Shown: positions 37,939-50,700 of the stretch, piece after piece
How positions within the stretch are numbered: the first letter of the stretch is position 1
Layout of the letters: each line of letters begins with the position of its first letter
Origin: Gymnogyps californianus
Taxonomy: Eukaryota > Chordata > Aves > Accipitriformes > Cathartidae
Reading direction: 5' to 3'
Length of the DNA stretch: 64,000 nucleotides
Assembly (NCBI RefSeq): GCF_018139145.2
Contig: NC_059482.1
Span: forward strand, 5,964,294-6,028,293
The notes under the pieces: generated by a model
What the model saw: the letters and a program-made list of their open reading frames with translations, nothing else
Told to the model about the DNA's origin: nothing
Database searches by the model: none
Translations under genes and position numbers: made by a program

Positions 37939-37966
37939 AGACTTACAGCCGTAAGACTGTAAGTCT
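37939..37966 (+). repeat. Inverted repeat with 10-bp arms
   Basis: AGACTTACAG at 37939-37948 and CTGTAAGTCT at 37957-37966 are exact reverse complements separated by 8 bases. The spacer holds GTAAG, which could pair alternatively with CTTAC in the left arm. Confidence 0.75.
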
Positions 37967-40900
37967 TTTTGCAGACGAAAGGGTAATTGTAGCGATGGGC
38001 ACTCTCTCTTATAAATCACTAATTAGTAAATCAGAAGGAAATTGGCAGCTTTTCACAACTGACAGTAAGAATTCCTTACAGAAATGGTACAGCTTCATTA
38101 CTAATTTAAGTATCTTATCATTATTTATTATCTCTATTTGACTATACTGTTCTGGGTTTTAGCCTGAACCAGACATAGTGAGATACTGCAAGCCACTCAT
38201 AGCTCAGAAATCTTGTAGAAGGTGGCCATGAGATTTCCAGCTGATTTTAGCAGAAGAATATGTTTAAGTACTTGGTTCAGCAGCAACAGTTGTACGGTAG
38301 GCACTGTGGTTTAGTGTGTAAGAAGCAGACACTGCTCCTGAGACCAGATTCTGAGGTAGCCTTTGGCAAAATTAGCAACAAGTTTGACAAACAGATGGAT
38401 TCATCCAACACATGCACGCTCCCCTTAGGACAAGGGGCAAGACGGGGAAGGAATAATTTACTGGATCCTAGAGTTTTCCTTCCATGTTTGAAAAGTCACT
38501 TTAAATTGTTTGAACAGTGCTAATGAATGCATCCCTTGTTGTCATACTTTGCAGTCATCTTCATTGATTTAACTGTGGAGTTTGTATATATAAATACCAA
38601 AGAAAGCTGAATCTTTGCTTTTCCTTCTAGCTACTGTGATATGTGAAGTACTTCAGTACAACATTCTTCTCTGCATTCCTGTAGTGCTTTGAAAATGCAA
38701 AGTGCCATTGAGTGCTATTTTTTTTAACAATGAGCCATATTATAGTGAACTTTCTTAGCTTGAACCTCTGTTTAGCTATTTTGCTCCTTGCAATCATGGC
38801 CTTTGAACAATACCTTGTAAACCTATTGCCAGCTGGTAACTAATGCTGCCTTCTGTCCATCTTCACCAAAGAATGGTCTAGTGCAGTTGTCTTCTTGCTC
38901 AATATCTTCAAAAACAAAGCAGTGAAAGCACGTCGAGATTTCTTTCTGACCCAACTGGCATAGACTGAAGGTGATGGTATCTTTTCTGTATTATTTTAAC
39001 TGCTTTAAATAGAAGCAATTTCACTGAAATCAATCATGCAGGGCCAGGGCAACTAAAAGGGTACTCAGGTCAAAGGCAGACATAGGTATTTTTGGAAAAG
39101 AGGAACAGTCCTTACCACAGCACCTCCCAAAACAACAGGCAGAGCTGAGAGCCCCAGCTGTCCAAAGTAGGATGTGGGCAGTTACAACTCACGCCCTCTT
39201 GTTGTGTATCCACTTTGAAGACCTTTGACTTAAATCAGTGTTGCTTTTAAAAATAGCGTACCCTGTTCAATGTAACTATTGAAAACTCTTCAGAAATAAA
39301 TTCTGAGTGCTTTCATTATTATTTAAGGATAATTTGCAGAGATGGTAGAAAATTGCGTGTATTTGGACTAGCTGATTTTCTGCTTGGTTGCATCCTGAAG
39401 GAGAATTAACCTTTTCTCTCTCAAATTGTCCGCAAAGCTCAAGGAGTCAGTTCAGATCTGCCTGTGGCCTTTACTTTCCTGCTAGTCGCTGCATTTTTTA
39501 CAGGGGTCTGTTTCTAGTCCCGCTGTGTCCCCAAATGTGAATGTCCTGAAATTCAGAGAGATTCAAATCAATGCCATGATCTGAACAGATATACACTGTA
39601 CCTCTGCTGTTATGCTTAATTAACTTAGGACATTCTAGGCTTTCTCTCCAAGCATCAGTCTTCCTTTCTCCCATGGATACTGTGAAGTCCCGCAGTGAAC
39701 CTTGTTGTTATGACCTAATTTTTCTACAAACTGAGAGATTTAATTTGTTCAAGTGCCAGGCAAAGGGAACACAAACTTGGAATTCTCCTGGCTACTCTAA
39801 TTCAGCTGCCTGAGATTTGAAAAATCAATAAGGGAGTTATCTTGCTGTCTCTAGATGGTAACTTAATAATTAAACCATAATTAAAAGGATGACATCAGTT
39901 TATTTAGGAAAACTGTGGCTTTTTCTGCAGGTCCACCCCAGAACTTGTGTCCTCCTGAGTTGAGACAGTGGAGCTGGGATTGATTTCTCTTGCTAGGGAA
40001 ACCCGCTGTTACTGAAAGTGCTGCTGTCACTGTTTAGTTCCAAAACTAACTGAATAACTCTTGAAAATAATATTAATTCCTAACTGCGTTTTCAGATGAT
40101 TGTGATATTTTACTACTCTGCCCTTTTCAGGTTCACTATTATTAACACTTACGATCAGATAGTTTCTTCAGAGAATCCAGTGTGGTCCAATAAACACCTC
40201 TCAGGAAGTTAACAGTAATTATATATACATGCTTTATATACATGTATACATGCCCATCATATATATAATACTGCTGTATACAAAGCCTTGTGTCATCAGT
40301 AAATCTGAGGAACTTCTCACTGGAATTCTGTTGGCAAGTACAATTAATGTAAGACAAAGTACACAAGTCTGATCATTCATTCATTGGCAGTAGGAGAATT
40401 TCATATTTAACATCTTAGGGCTTCCTAGATGAACTGTGAACATCCTTGATGAACACTGTCCACTTCAGACCGTTTTGACTTAATATTTAGTACCACCTTC
40501 CTCACCATTACACTCCCATCTAGGAATCCTGTCACAAGAATGCCCTTACCAGACCTGACAAAACACAAATAAATTCCTGCAAGTCTGCACAAGTGACAAA
40601 TAGGTAGCAGTTCATTATCTTACAAATGCTTTATCACTTGCAGTTTGTGAATCACTCGCATTAGTATCCCATAGTTATGTTGAATCAAATAATGTACAAA
40701 CATAAGACCACAGAACTACATACCTCTTGAGTTAAGCTGAAAGTATAACTGAAAAATACACCATTTGATACTTCTATATGCATTATGTAATGTGGACTAA
40801 ATGATAATTGTACGTCTAAAAAACCAAGTAACTTCATAGAAAGCCAGACTACCAAATGCACTGAATGTGCATTAAATGCAATATTTAAAAGTATTTAATT

Positions 40901-41261
40901 GGCAGATGAGCAAAATACAGAATGAACAACTGCCTTGATTGAATCAGCTGGCCAAAGCTGTTGTCCCATGAGGGACCATGCATTCTGAGAAATTATGTGT
41001 TAAGGAAAATCCAAGGTACTTTGTTTTGAAAGTGGGAGGCTCTCTGAGAACTTTCTATTTTAGTTTATTTTGAGGACCCCAACCACATGAGACTGACATT
41101 ATTTATTCCTTGGCTGATTGCCTAACTAGCATGTTACAATTCAACCCAAGCGCTGCCTTTCAATGAACAACAGCCATTCTTGACATTCTCAACATTCCCT
41201 TGACAAAATGATCATCTATGAAATTAATCTTTTTCATGCTACTTTTTTCCTCAACCTGCCC

Positions 41262-41280
41262 CCAGTTAATTGTTAACTGG
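41262..41280 (+). repeat. 19-bp near-palindrome
   Basis: CCAGTTAA, TTG, TTAACTGG: eight-base perfect arms around three bases. Each arm holds a GTTAA half site of the HNF1 kind, but the full HNF1 consensus is not met. Confidence 0.75.
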
Positions 41281-43742
41281 TAAAATCTCTGCTGGTTCAC
41301 ATAAATGACAGCTTAAATGACTCGGTGTAACACTTCTGTGGTGCTCAAATAATAACTTAAAAATTTATTTCCCTGTATTTTGTCTGGATGATTCCATTCC
41401 TTTTCAATGCCCACCTTTGTTCAGATCAATGTGCTGACGAAGGTTTTCCACTAGGACTGTTAAGAGACTTAACTATTGTTACTTCCATTTCCTACTGAAA
41501 GATCTACATGAAAAGTTTACACGTGTTCAGCTTGCTTTTGCTAACAGACAATAGGAACAAATTACCAGGGAATGAAATGGAGTATTTCAATTTATGCTCC
41601 CTCGTGAAGATATTGCCAAAATTGTATAATACTACAGTGCTTTCAAGGAAACCCGGTTAGAGACTGCCCTGGTAAGAGTAGCTGGCAGAAGCACAGCTCA
41701 GCCCGTGTGTTTGCATAGCATTTGTTACTATGCACATCATTATGAACGGACCAAACTTTGCCCTCTTATCTGCAGCTATGCCTCTCATAGGAACGGGGAA
41801 AGAAACTAATTTGTGAGCAGTATTTGACCCTTGGAGAACTACACGCATCTGCTTAAGGCCATTTTTCCACATAAAAACACTTTTCAGCAAAATGATTTAG
41901 CATGTGTTTAATTTTAATGATTTGGCTTAAGTGTCTTTTTGAGTGCTTTATCAAGCTACAGCAATCATCAGCTGCTTAATAAATATTGGATTAAAGTCTG
42001 TAAAGGGAACTAACACATGTATCAGAAAGACAAAAATGAAAGAACATTGCCAGACACTAGGCTTTTCTCTTTGCAATGCACTACTGTTCTTTGGGCTGAA
42101 GGACATTTTTCAATGATGCTGGAAATTGCAACACCGATATTATTTTTGACAACAGAAAAGTATAACAGGGACCGTAATTCTGGCAGTTTTCTGGACTTAC
42201 ACAGTGAAACCTCCACAGAATTTAATGCTGTTAGAGAAAACTATGGAAACAAAACTATTAGCCCCAAATACACATTAATAGTAGTTGGAATTCAGCAATA
42301 GTTTGGGCTATGTGCTGAAATGAAAAATCTGGGCTTTGAATTTGTAGGCATTTGACATGCCAGGATATTAGTAGAATAAATGTTCACTAATGCATAGCAA
42401 TAAATAGGTTGGATTTTTAAAATTATCACAACAGAAGCAGAGAAGATAGCAAATAAAAACTTAGGTTTTTTAAGGCATTGCCACGTGCCAATATATTGGT
42501 TCATTACAAACAACTTAAAGTGGTTGTTTTCCAGCGCACAATTAAAAAACCCTCCAGCGGTAAGGGAATTCTGCTGGCACAGCACTGACTACAGTAAGTG
42601 CCACCAATAGTGTCCCGCTGATTTACATGTCCTTAAAATTTTGAAGAGCCCTGCCCAGCTGGATTGCTGTGCTTAATTTCCATCACCCTGGGCCTCTGTG
42701 CCTTCAGTGCCTCGCTTCCTCTCAATACGCAGCGGCACTGAATCTTCCGCAGTCCCCACCGCCCACTGCTTGGGTGTGGAGTCTGTCTGCTAGCCTTTGA
42801 GATCCCAGCGCTCAGGTACCTTCAGCTCCCAGGAGCAGGACCAAATCTCCCAGATTTTTCAGTGAAATACAGCCTTGCCAGGCTATTCAGCAAAGTCAGA
42901 GCAAACACTCAAGATTTGAAAAAAATACCACCAGGCTTTGATACTCTCCTTTGTGTAAGTTTTGAGTGATACATAACATAGTCCTAATAGCAAATTGCTG
43001 ACTCCATATCCACCGAGACATTCGGTGATTTATCAGTTTCATAACCTCAACCACAATTGGTACGATGTGCTACAAAGATCCCTGAGCAGTATTCAACAGA
43101 TTCATTTTTCCTTTCATCCTCATAGCCACCCCACACATTTGTTGTTCTTCCTTCCTATATCTAGGAAAAAAAAAACTTCTCGTGACCAACTGAAGACAAT
43201 CTGAAGTTTTAAAGTTTAAATAATTAATTGATAACATTTATATATAATCTACATCATAACCTGAGATGATTTGTAGTACGAGTGGATATTTTTTCAAGCA
43301 CAGGGTCAGCTCAAACTCCCTGCACTTTCACACTGTCTCCACACGTACTCAAGTGCAAAGCTTAGCATGACTTTGGGATCTCGAGGGAGGAAAGCTTGTA
43401 GCCATGCTTACCCTCACCCGAGGCATACAGCACGGGCAGAACAGGGGTGCTGCGCCCAGTTCTGTACTGCCCTCCCCCAGCCAGGAGGGCACATCAGCCA
43501 CGAGACTCATCCCAAGGCACTGACATGGCACGTCTTCCGAACAGAATGGATCTGTAGGTAGCTTAGCCCTACAGCGGCCTTTTATCAGTGCATCTGTTTT
43601 AAAGGCGCTCACCAATACGTCTCTGATCTCTGGTGCTACTGTATAAACATAGATCTGATTTGGGAAACATTCTGAGCTTTAACCCACCCTTTGTCCCATG
43701 TCACTACGGTGTACAGCTTGTGTATTGGCTCTAAAGGCTTAA

Positions 43743-43787
43743 GTAGTTATCAAATAGCACTGTCGTGTAGTTATCAAAAAGCACTGT
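43743..43787 (+). repeat. 21-bp near-perfect direct repeat
   Basis: Two 21-bp copies, 43743-43763 and 43767-43787, match at 20 of 21 bases with a 3-bp gap. Each starts GTAGTTATCAAA and ends AGCACTGT. Confidence 0.85.
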
Positions 43788-44212
43788 TTACCATTACCAA
43801 CAAACTGACAGTAGTTCTACATTAGAGTGCAGGCTCAACTTTGTCTGCTTGAAATTTCCAGTACTGAAAATATTAAATGAAGCTATTGTTTCCATCTGTA
43901 GACATTGGGAAATAATAAAAGATAGTTTTTCTTTCACTTTTCTTCCCTTAGAAAACTTAAAAACCAGGAGTTAAAGACAAGGCAATATCCAGTCCATCAT
44001 TACTGACAGGAACTACACTTGTATTCTTTGGTTCATGTAACTGTGGTTACTCCAGTTCATAGGGACACATTTACAGATGTATGTATACACATGATCTACA
44101 ACTTCCCATGAGGTATGATTTCTCCTCCAACATAATGTTAGAAGTGTAAAGAGAATAATTTAATTGCAAGAATAGCTTGGACATCCATTAAAGAGAGTTT
44201 TAAGCATTTTGC

Positions 44213-44218
44213 TTTATT
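44213..44218 (-). terminator. Polyadenylation signal AATAAA for DYNLRB2
   Basis: AATAAA reads on the minus strand (TTTATT on the plus strand), 243 nt beyond the DYNLRB2 stop codon. Cleavage would be expected near 44190-44200, giving a 3' UTR of about 265 nt. It is the clearest canonical signal close to the stop. Use of further downstream sites cannot be excluded from sequence. Confidence 0.6.
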
Positions 44219-44460
44219 ATTGCTCTTCTGAGTATCAAGATAAACATACAATATTTTGATATATGCATTATGATTTGCTCAAACACAAATTGATACAGCT
44301 ACAACTGAGAACTTAAATTGGCAACATTTCAGTCATGACAGTTACACTTTATGTAAAATTACTTAGTGCTACGTTTGATATTAAATATCAACAAGTAATA
44401 TTAGTTTAGTTTAACAAGTAGAACTACATCACTGTCTCTAAAAATATTGCCATAGTAGGA

Positions 44461-44504
44461 CTATTCGCATGGGTTCTGAATAACAATCAGGAGATAGTCC
44501 TTAT
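44461..44504 (-). CDS. DYNLRB2: DYNLRB2 coding exon 4 with stop codon
   Basis: This 44-nt terminal coding piece is too short for ordinary ORF listing. The acceptor TTTTTGCAG lies just upstream on the minus strand (AG at 44506-44505). Joined to the G left by exon 3, it reads [14 protein letters not shown] and then TAG at 44463-44461. This is the C-terminal beta strand of the roadblock fold with the DYNLRB2-type NPCE tail. Confidence 0.96.
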
Positions 44505-47500
44505 CTGCAAAAAGATATAAAAATGTTTAGTTAAAATATTTTATCTTATTTCCTGATAAATACTCTTTATTCATCTATTCCTCTCCAACTTTTTGTTTAT
44601 AAAGCATAAGCAAAAGCAATGGCATTTGTATAAAAAACATTTAGAAAATGTAAGCACTTTGTACAAAAATCTGAGATTACAGATAAAAAAAAATCTGTGT
44701 CATAAAGCTTAACTACACCATATTAAAACTATTTTAGTAAGCAGTAGATTTGCTTTCAAGAAGCTGTAAAGATATTTAAACAAGATGAAGAAAGTCACAA
44801 GATAAGCACCTGGAAGCTGGCACTTGTTATAATAAAAAACTTTTGACATCTGCACCCTCTTCTGCAGGTGCAGAGAACTTCTTTCAGTTCACTAACTAGT
44901 TTATTCAAAATTGACAACCCCATTTAGACATGAAAAAAGCAGAGAAGATTTGAATAGACTTCTACTATGAATAAATTCTAAGCATGCCAGACTTCGCCTA
45001 CTAATTCTAAAAGCCCGGGGAAGTTTTGGAAACAATTCAGTTGGACAGCTATTTAACATTCTCTATTTTAAATGAAACATTTCTTGAAAGTATCCAGTGA
45101 ATTTAGTAGGGTCATATCTGCTTTGGGGAGTTAAGAAGCTGCACTCCTGCATTGTCACTTTCATCCAAAGGCAACTTAATATAAATCACAGGTGGTTCAT
45201 TTGCCACCTCTATTATAGTAAAATACAATCAAGCCTTTGAACAACTGATCTCCCTGTTAGCAAAAAAGCTTCACATTTTATACCGCTTATTTTCAGGTCA
45301 ACTTGCTTTAATAGTTACTAGTCAAAAAGTCACCTCTAAAAAATAAGTGAAGGGCAAATGCAAAATAAGAATCAAGTGCATTAGTTTAAATCAATGAGCA
45401 AAAAACATGACTTAAAAAATGCATTAGGTTTATACTCCAAAATAGAAACTAAACTAAAATTTTAATCTTAGTATCAGCTGATGACTAATGTTAACGCTTA
45501 ATGACAGTGCCAGATTTCTTTCACACATACTGGTTTCATAGCAGCATTATAAATAATTCCGGCGAGGCGAGGCAATGCATACCTAGTGCAGTACCTCTGC
45601 TCTACATTTGCTACGAAATCAGCATCAGAGGACTACCCCAGTGAAGGCTGTCCATCTCTACATGCTCACAGCCAACGTCCTCCCCAGTGGCTATGCTGAG
45701 GAGATCCCTGAAGCTTCCTTTCTGTTCTGCAAGCCTTCATCGGATATTTCTGTCAAAATCCTGCCCAGCGTTCGTCTCTCAATTAGCTAGGGCACACGTT
45801 AGGGTCTCAGCCCCAACCAATCACTTCCACTTTGCCTGATTCACCTTGTACTGGTAATTGACCACAGCTTCACCACAGCTCATCTGGCCTTGATGTCTAT
45901 TTTAGAGACACAACTAACAAATTAACATATATTTGTATTTAACGTGAGTGAGAAACAGGTTCCTATATTCCCCTCATCGTTTTAAGGAAAATAATTATAT
46001 CATAATCACTATGTTGGTGATAATACTGCATATCTGTGACAAATCCCACCTATGGCTAGGAAGTCATGATAACATACCAAGTAAAAAATAATTTTGAGAA
46101 AAAAAAGATTTTTTGCATCTGTTTGGAGCTAAAATGGATTTGCTGCCTTTAATACTATATATACACATACACTACTTGATATATATGTATTTGTCCAGTT
46201 TTCCTGTGTGAAAACCCACAGAAACCAGAACATTAATCAGATCCAGACTTCTTTGGTTGTCTCCAAGCTTGAATACTGTAAACTCTGTACGTTAAAATCC
46301 TAACACATCTGGTTACACAGTGAATATATGGTTATATTTTCATATACTTATTTTCAAAATGCATTTTCTACGGTAGCCTTATTCATGAAGAATTAAAAGA
46401 AGCTTAAAAGGACATACAATTCTATTGTTATTTTAATAGAAATATTACCTGGAGCTACCATAATTTCGTGTTTCTTTGATCTGATCCTAAGAAAGGTTAG
46501 ATCATTCTGAGGATCAATATCTCTCACTGTGCTCCTAGCTTTCATGGTGAGCTGATGAAGAAGACCTGCATACTGGACTGTTGTAGAGTTATCAAGAGTT
46601 GTTCGTATCGGAATTCCTGCAAACACATAATTTTCTAATAATCATTCAGTTAAGTTGCATATTCTTCATATACAGCAGACCGTAAGAGAAAAACCAAGGA
46701 TTTCATAGTTTTTTCTGGTTTGTAGCAGAAACAAGTTATGTTGATTTCAGGTATCTATATGTTTTTTAAAGTATAATTTATATTAATCAGTGGCAATTAA
46801 ACATGGAGTTACCTTATGAAACTTCTGAAAGAGCCTAATTGCTGTTTAAGGCTCTGAAATACCTATCAAATTCCATTCTGTAGTACTTACTTAACCAGTT
46901 ATGGTGCTTCATCAATTTAAACACTGTCACCGAGTTTGTATCATCTTGGCTGCAAGAATCTAACCCACACTTTAACTGTAGCATTTGGCATGTGCAGTGA
47001 TAGAAATTACACATTCCCAGTGAAATACCAAGAGTGATCAAAGGGCAGAAATGGCATGTTTGCATTTGGCAAGCAAAACCACCCTTGGAACAATCCCTTC
47101 CAATTAGTAGCAAAATATTGACAATTAGTAGTACACAGTGTATCGATCCCAACTATTAAAAGTATGACCACATAAGTCAAGATTAATTTTTGATGATTTA
47201 ATGAATTGTTGTTTATCAATGATTTGTCAAATCATGCTAGCAGGTGAAACTAAAAACAGGGTTCCCTAAGCCTACAAGTGTAAAACTGTTTGGCTTTAAT
47301 AAGCTTGTTTCACTAATAAAAAAATTATTTGACCTACTAACAAAGACAATAGATTACAAACTGGCAAGGCAATTTTCTCTTTGCATACATTTGTATTGTG
47401 TCTTCCAGATGGACAGGATAGGAATACAAAAATAGAGTAATATGATTTAAGTTGAAGAGTTTGATTATGAAAGAAGAATTAACACGCAAAAATAGTGAAT

Positions 47501-50500
47501 GCCAGGTAAAGAATTAGAGGCAAAGGAGTAAAAGAAATAATGGAACCACCTCAGATATTAGACTATTCCATAATTTTCCTAGGAAAGCATTATTTGAATC
47601 TCTTGAAATCTGTGCCGTCACTTGAGAAATAATTCTGCATTGGTAGGATGTGTAGTGTAGGGAAGTGTACAAAATGACCCAATACATCCTTTGTGTCTGA
47701 TGTTTATTACACAGAGATTGAAACTGATGTTTTAATGGAAACAAACAGGTGTTCCCAAGCACTGCATTAGCATGAGAATATTTATATAATCACAGCATTA
47801 AATAGTAAGTCACTTAAAAGCAGCAATGAATTAGTGCCAAGTTTATCTGACCTTGTATCTAAATGATTGCTTCAACAAATACAGCACGTTTGATGAAAAT
47901 GGTAAATGTTAAATGATCCTCCAAGGTCTAATAATAACATGAAAATGAGTTGACACTAGTGCCATCCTTAGATTAAAGCTGAGCTATGCTTACTTTAGGA
48001 CAAATTCTCTTTGCCTCTGCCACCCAAATTAGAGAAAGGCAAATAAATCCTTCATTAGAAATGCTGTAGTGTGATCCTTCTCAACTGTGAAGGATAGCAA
48101 CAGTTTATGAGATTTTCCAAATAAACAAGGTACACTTAGCATAGTGTTTCAATGAACAAATCAACTTTGAGCATTAAAATAAATGTCAGGCAATGTTTGT
48201 ATCGGGAATCTTTAATTTGCTATTTCACCTGCATACTATTACACCTAAGTGTACCTACACTATTACAAAAATCTTAGTAAAGGACAACTGTATGTTAGTG
48301 AAGAACAGAGAGTTTAATCTTTTTAGGGAACCTGAACAGCCTAAGAAACCTCACTACTGCACCACTGGTTCAAGTATTTTTACTGTGATTAATTTAAGTT
48401 GTACGCTTGTTTGAAATGTTTCAGGATAAGAGAGAAATTAAATTTAATTTTCTACAGAAAGATTTGAAGTAATTAGATTGACCAGTGCTAATTATGCATA
48501 TTTGGAGATGTTACAAAAACTTACTACACACCTACTTTGAGGTTTAGTTTGTGGAATCTAACTTCTTGGTACCCTGAATACATCCTCATGGAGAACAGAC
48601 TCTCTTGTATTCATATCTGGTGTTGGAACATTTCTAAATGAGAAACTAAAACCAAAATTCCTGCGCTAGTCTTGTCTGTCGGCTTCAGTCTGGCCACATG
48701 TTCTACAGGTTTGTGAGGATGAGGAAGTTTGAACGGGACACGGGGGGACTTTATACCTTGCTGTGAATAATCTAATGTGCAAAAAGGGGAAGTGGAATGT
48801 TCTTCCTCCTTTGCAAATCAAAATTGAGACAGAAGGAATCCAAAACAGCCTTTTAAAAAGCATGCTATTTTCCTAACTCTGCACAGCTATATCTGAGCTT
48901 TCCCTCAATACCGTACAACCACCACAGGTAAAGATGGACTGCAGTAGTGCACCTGAGTGGGAAAGCATACTTGACCAACAATGTGCCAAGAAGTCAACTG
49001 TTCCAAGTAACAGTACATAAGAAAACTGGGTTATTTTTCTATTAGATTACATTGGTGTTTTTGTCTTGAGTAATGTATCAGTCTGCAAGCTCAAAAAGGA
49101 TCATTTGTGTTATCTAAAAGTGCTTGATTTTGTTCACTTCTCGTTTGCAGCTTAGTCCAAGTGCTCATTGGATCAAGTCACATTCTATTTACTGAAACAG
49201 AATACAGAAATGGCTGAAACAGTACTTGTTCTGAAACCAGCCTGCATTTCAGCTTAGTAAACAGCCATATCTAGACGTTAGCACGTGCAGGCACAAAGCA
49301 GCTTTTCAGTTTTTATTTGCCAGGATATGCACTTCTCTCTTGACCTGCACCATCTCTTCTGTGAACAAAGGCATGTTTTACTTAACATGTCCAGGCACAC
49401 AAATTAAATTGTCCACATCTTCTAAAGACTAAATAACATTTAGGCTTCCTTCTTATTGTTCTTTCCTCCTGTTGCTAAACTGCTGCTAGTGCAATAGATT
49501 TTGGGGGGGATTGTAAAAGTGAAGGAGGTCAACTAAATTACGGGCAAGGTAAATTGAGTGAGTTGTCTTTTTTGTAAAGGAATGATTAAAACAGATTAAC
49601 CTGAGAAGCCTAGCTTCTGAAAACTGATTTCTATGACCAGTTTCGCTTTTTGGCTTGCAATCTTCAGGATCACAGCCAAAACTGGCCTGACATGAAACTT
49701 GCTCTTCCTCCTATGACAACACACCGTAACGCAATTTAAAGAACTTGCGAATATTTAGCAGGGCCAAGGAATGGCTCCCCCAGTAGAAGACCAACTTTGT
49801 TTAGTAGATATTTTTCTCCTGATGTTTTTATTTTATTATAATTTTTCAGAGGAAGAGGGGGAGAGTGAAGTGCTAGTGAATTTTCTTGCATATATGAAGA
49901 ATTTTGGACTAAAAAAATGCCTGCAAAAGCAACAGCTTAGTGCTATGCATTCTGCCTTTCTGTAACCTACCAAGAGATGTTCAAGATCTCGTTCTGAAAA
50001 ATAAAGTATAGTTTAGTTAAACAAGGGGGATAAGTAACAACATGGAACTCCTTAAGTTAAATGAAGATTATGATACCCCTAGTTATTTTTTCAGAGAAGA
50101 CTTATGTCAAGGCTCTTGACTTTTCTGCTTTCCATTAACTTGAATGAAAAACTACATCATATGGAGAGCTTCAAGAAGTGGCCACAAACCAAATGTTCAT
50201 GTCTTAAGATGAAACACACATTCTTGAAAATCACAACACCTTCATAAAACATTGCAAGTGGATTGCATTAACACCTCATAATCTGCAATTCTGTGCTTAA
50301 GAGGTACTACACTCATTGCCGCTACCAAGTTTGTTACTTGGAGAAAGCAGAGGACGTTTTACCTTCGGCGTTTATAACAATAGTTGCGATAACCCCTTTG
50401 TGGGCTTGAATCCTCTTTAGCGTTTCCTCCACTTCAGCCTGTGGGGAGAGAGGACACCACAGCACCCCCGCAACCACCACAGTTCCCGCCCGACGGCGAG

Positions 50501-50662
50501 CGCGGGCCCCTGTGAGGAAGCCGCGGGGTCGCCGTGCCCGAAAGCAGCCCCCGGGCTCTGCCCTCTGCCCCGCCACCGGCCCCGGCCGCTCCCCAGCACC
50601 GCCGGCCGCCCCGTTCCACCTCCCGTCGCCGGGACGGCGGGCGGGAGCGGCGCCATTACCAT
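44461..50662 (-). CDS. DYNLRB2: Dynein light chain roadblock-type 2, four coding exons
   Basis: This gene encodes a roadblock/LC7-family light chain, a small homodimerising subunit that binds the dynein intermediate chains. DYNLRB2 is the paralogue associated with ciliated cells, testis and intraflagellar dynein-2. The coding parts are 50662-50660, 50438-50363, 46616-46449 and 44504-44461. Each junction has GT/AG, and the phases agree (0, 1, 1). The product is 96 residues, the normal family length. It begins [16 protein letters not shown], continues through the conserved core [20 protein letters not shown], and ends [11 protein letters not shown]. The NPCE ending, the HEIMVAPDK segment and [17 protein letters not shown] match DYNLRB2. 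The recalled DYNLRB1 ending is NPTE. No frameshift or internal stop is seen, so the gene appears intact. Introns are 221, 3746 and 1944 bp. The paralogue call rests on remembered sequences. Confidence 0.96.
44505..46448 (-). other. DYNLRB2 intron 3
   Basis: A 1944-bp AT-rich intron between exons 3 and 4, with donor GTAATATT and acceptor TTTTTGCAG. No gene or repeat of note was recognised. The plus-strand frame at 45608-45790 has no recognisable features. Confidence 0.85.
46449..46616 (-). CDS. DYNLRB2: DYNLRB2 coding exon 3
   Basis: This 168-nt exon encodes about residues 27-82, the centre of the roadblock fold. The segments [37 protein letters not shown] and [18 protein letters not shown] are visible. 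The acceptor is TTTGCAG|GAATTC (AG at 46618-46617). The donor is CTCCAG|GTAATA at 46448. It enters and leaves in phase 1, so the boundary glycine (G|GA) and aspartate (G|AT) codons are split by introns, which supports the exon joins. Confidence 0.96.
46617..50362 (-). other. DYNLRB2 intron 2
   Basis: A 3746-bp intron between exons 2 and 3, with donor GTAAAACG and acceptor TTTGCAG. It is AT-rich, contains only short meaningless open frames, and no transposable element was recognised. Confidence 0.85.
50363..50438 (-). CDS. DYNLRB2: DYNLRB2 coding exon 2
   Basis: This 76-nt exon encodes residues 2-26 plus the first base of codon 27: the N-terminal helix [15 protein letters not shown] and the first beta strand [10 protein letters not shown]. 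The acceptor is CCCCACAG|GCTGAA at 50440-50439. The donor is GAAG|GTAAAACG at 50362. The open frame runs on in both directions through intron sequence, giving a spurious 169-codon minus-strand ORF. Only these 25 codons belong to the protein. Confidence 0.95.
50660..50662 (-). CDS. DYNLRB2: DYNLRB2 coding exon 1 (start codon only)
   Basis: Only the initiator ATG lies in this exon. On the minus strand it reads GAGGCC-ATG and is followed directly by the donor GTAATGG at 50659. The first intron therefore falls between codons 1 and 2 (phase 0). The context is strong: G at -3, and G at +4 after splicing to exon 2, which starts GCT. The rest of the exon is 5' UTR inside the CpG island and probably begins between 50690 and 50760. 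The transcription start cannot be placed exactly from sequence. Confidence 0.88.
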
Positions 50663-50685
50663 GGCCTCGCTGCCGCCGCACCGTC

Positions 50686-50695
50686 GTTGCTATGG
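50686..50695. promoter_or_regulatory. RFX X-box half site at the DYNLRB2 promoter
   Basis: GTTGCTATGG on the plus strand is one base off the classic RFX half site GTTGCCATGG. It lies 24-33 nt upstream of the DYNLRB2 ATG. RFX factors with FOXJ1 drive many ciliary genes, and DYNLRB2 is such a gene. Location and function agree, but binding is inferred and the second half of the palindrome (AGCGGC) is degenerate. Confidence 0.55.
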
Positions 50696-50700
50696 AGCGG

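Larger units (their letters stand above)
30031..44190. other. Intergenic between the solo LTR and the DYNLRB2 3' end
   Basis: Apart from the small ORF beside the LTR, the hairpin, palindromes and direct repeats listed, nothing gene-like was recognised. There is a short AT/TA-rich stretch with ATACATGTAT words near 40215-40275. This is where the 3' end of a convergent CDYL2 might have been expected, but no matching exon was seen. Confidence 0.55.
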
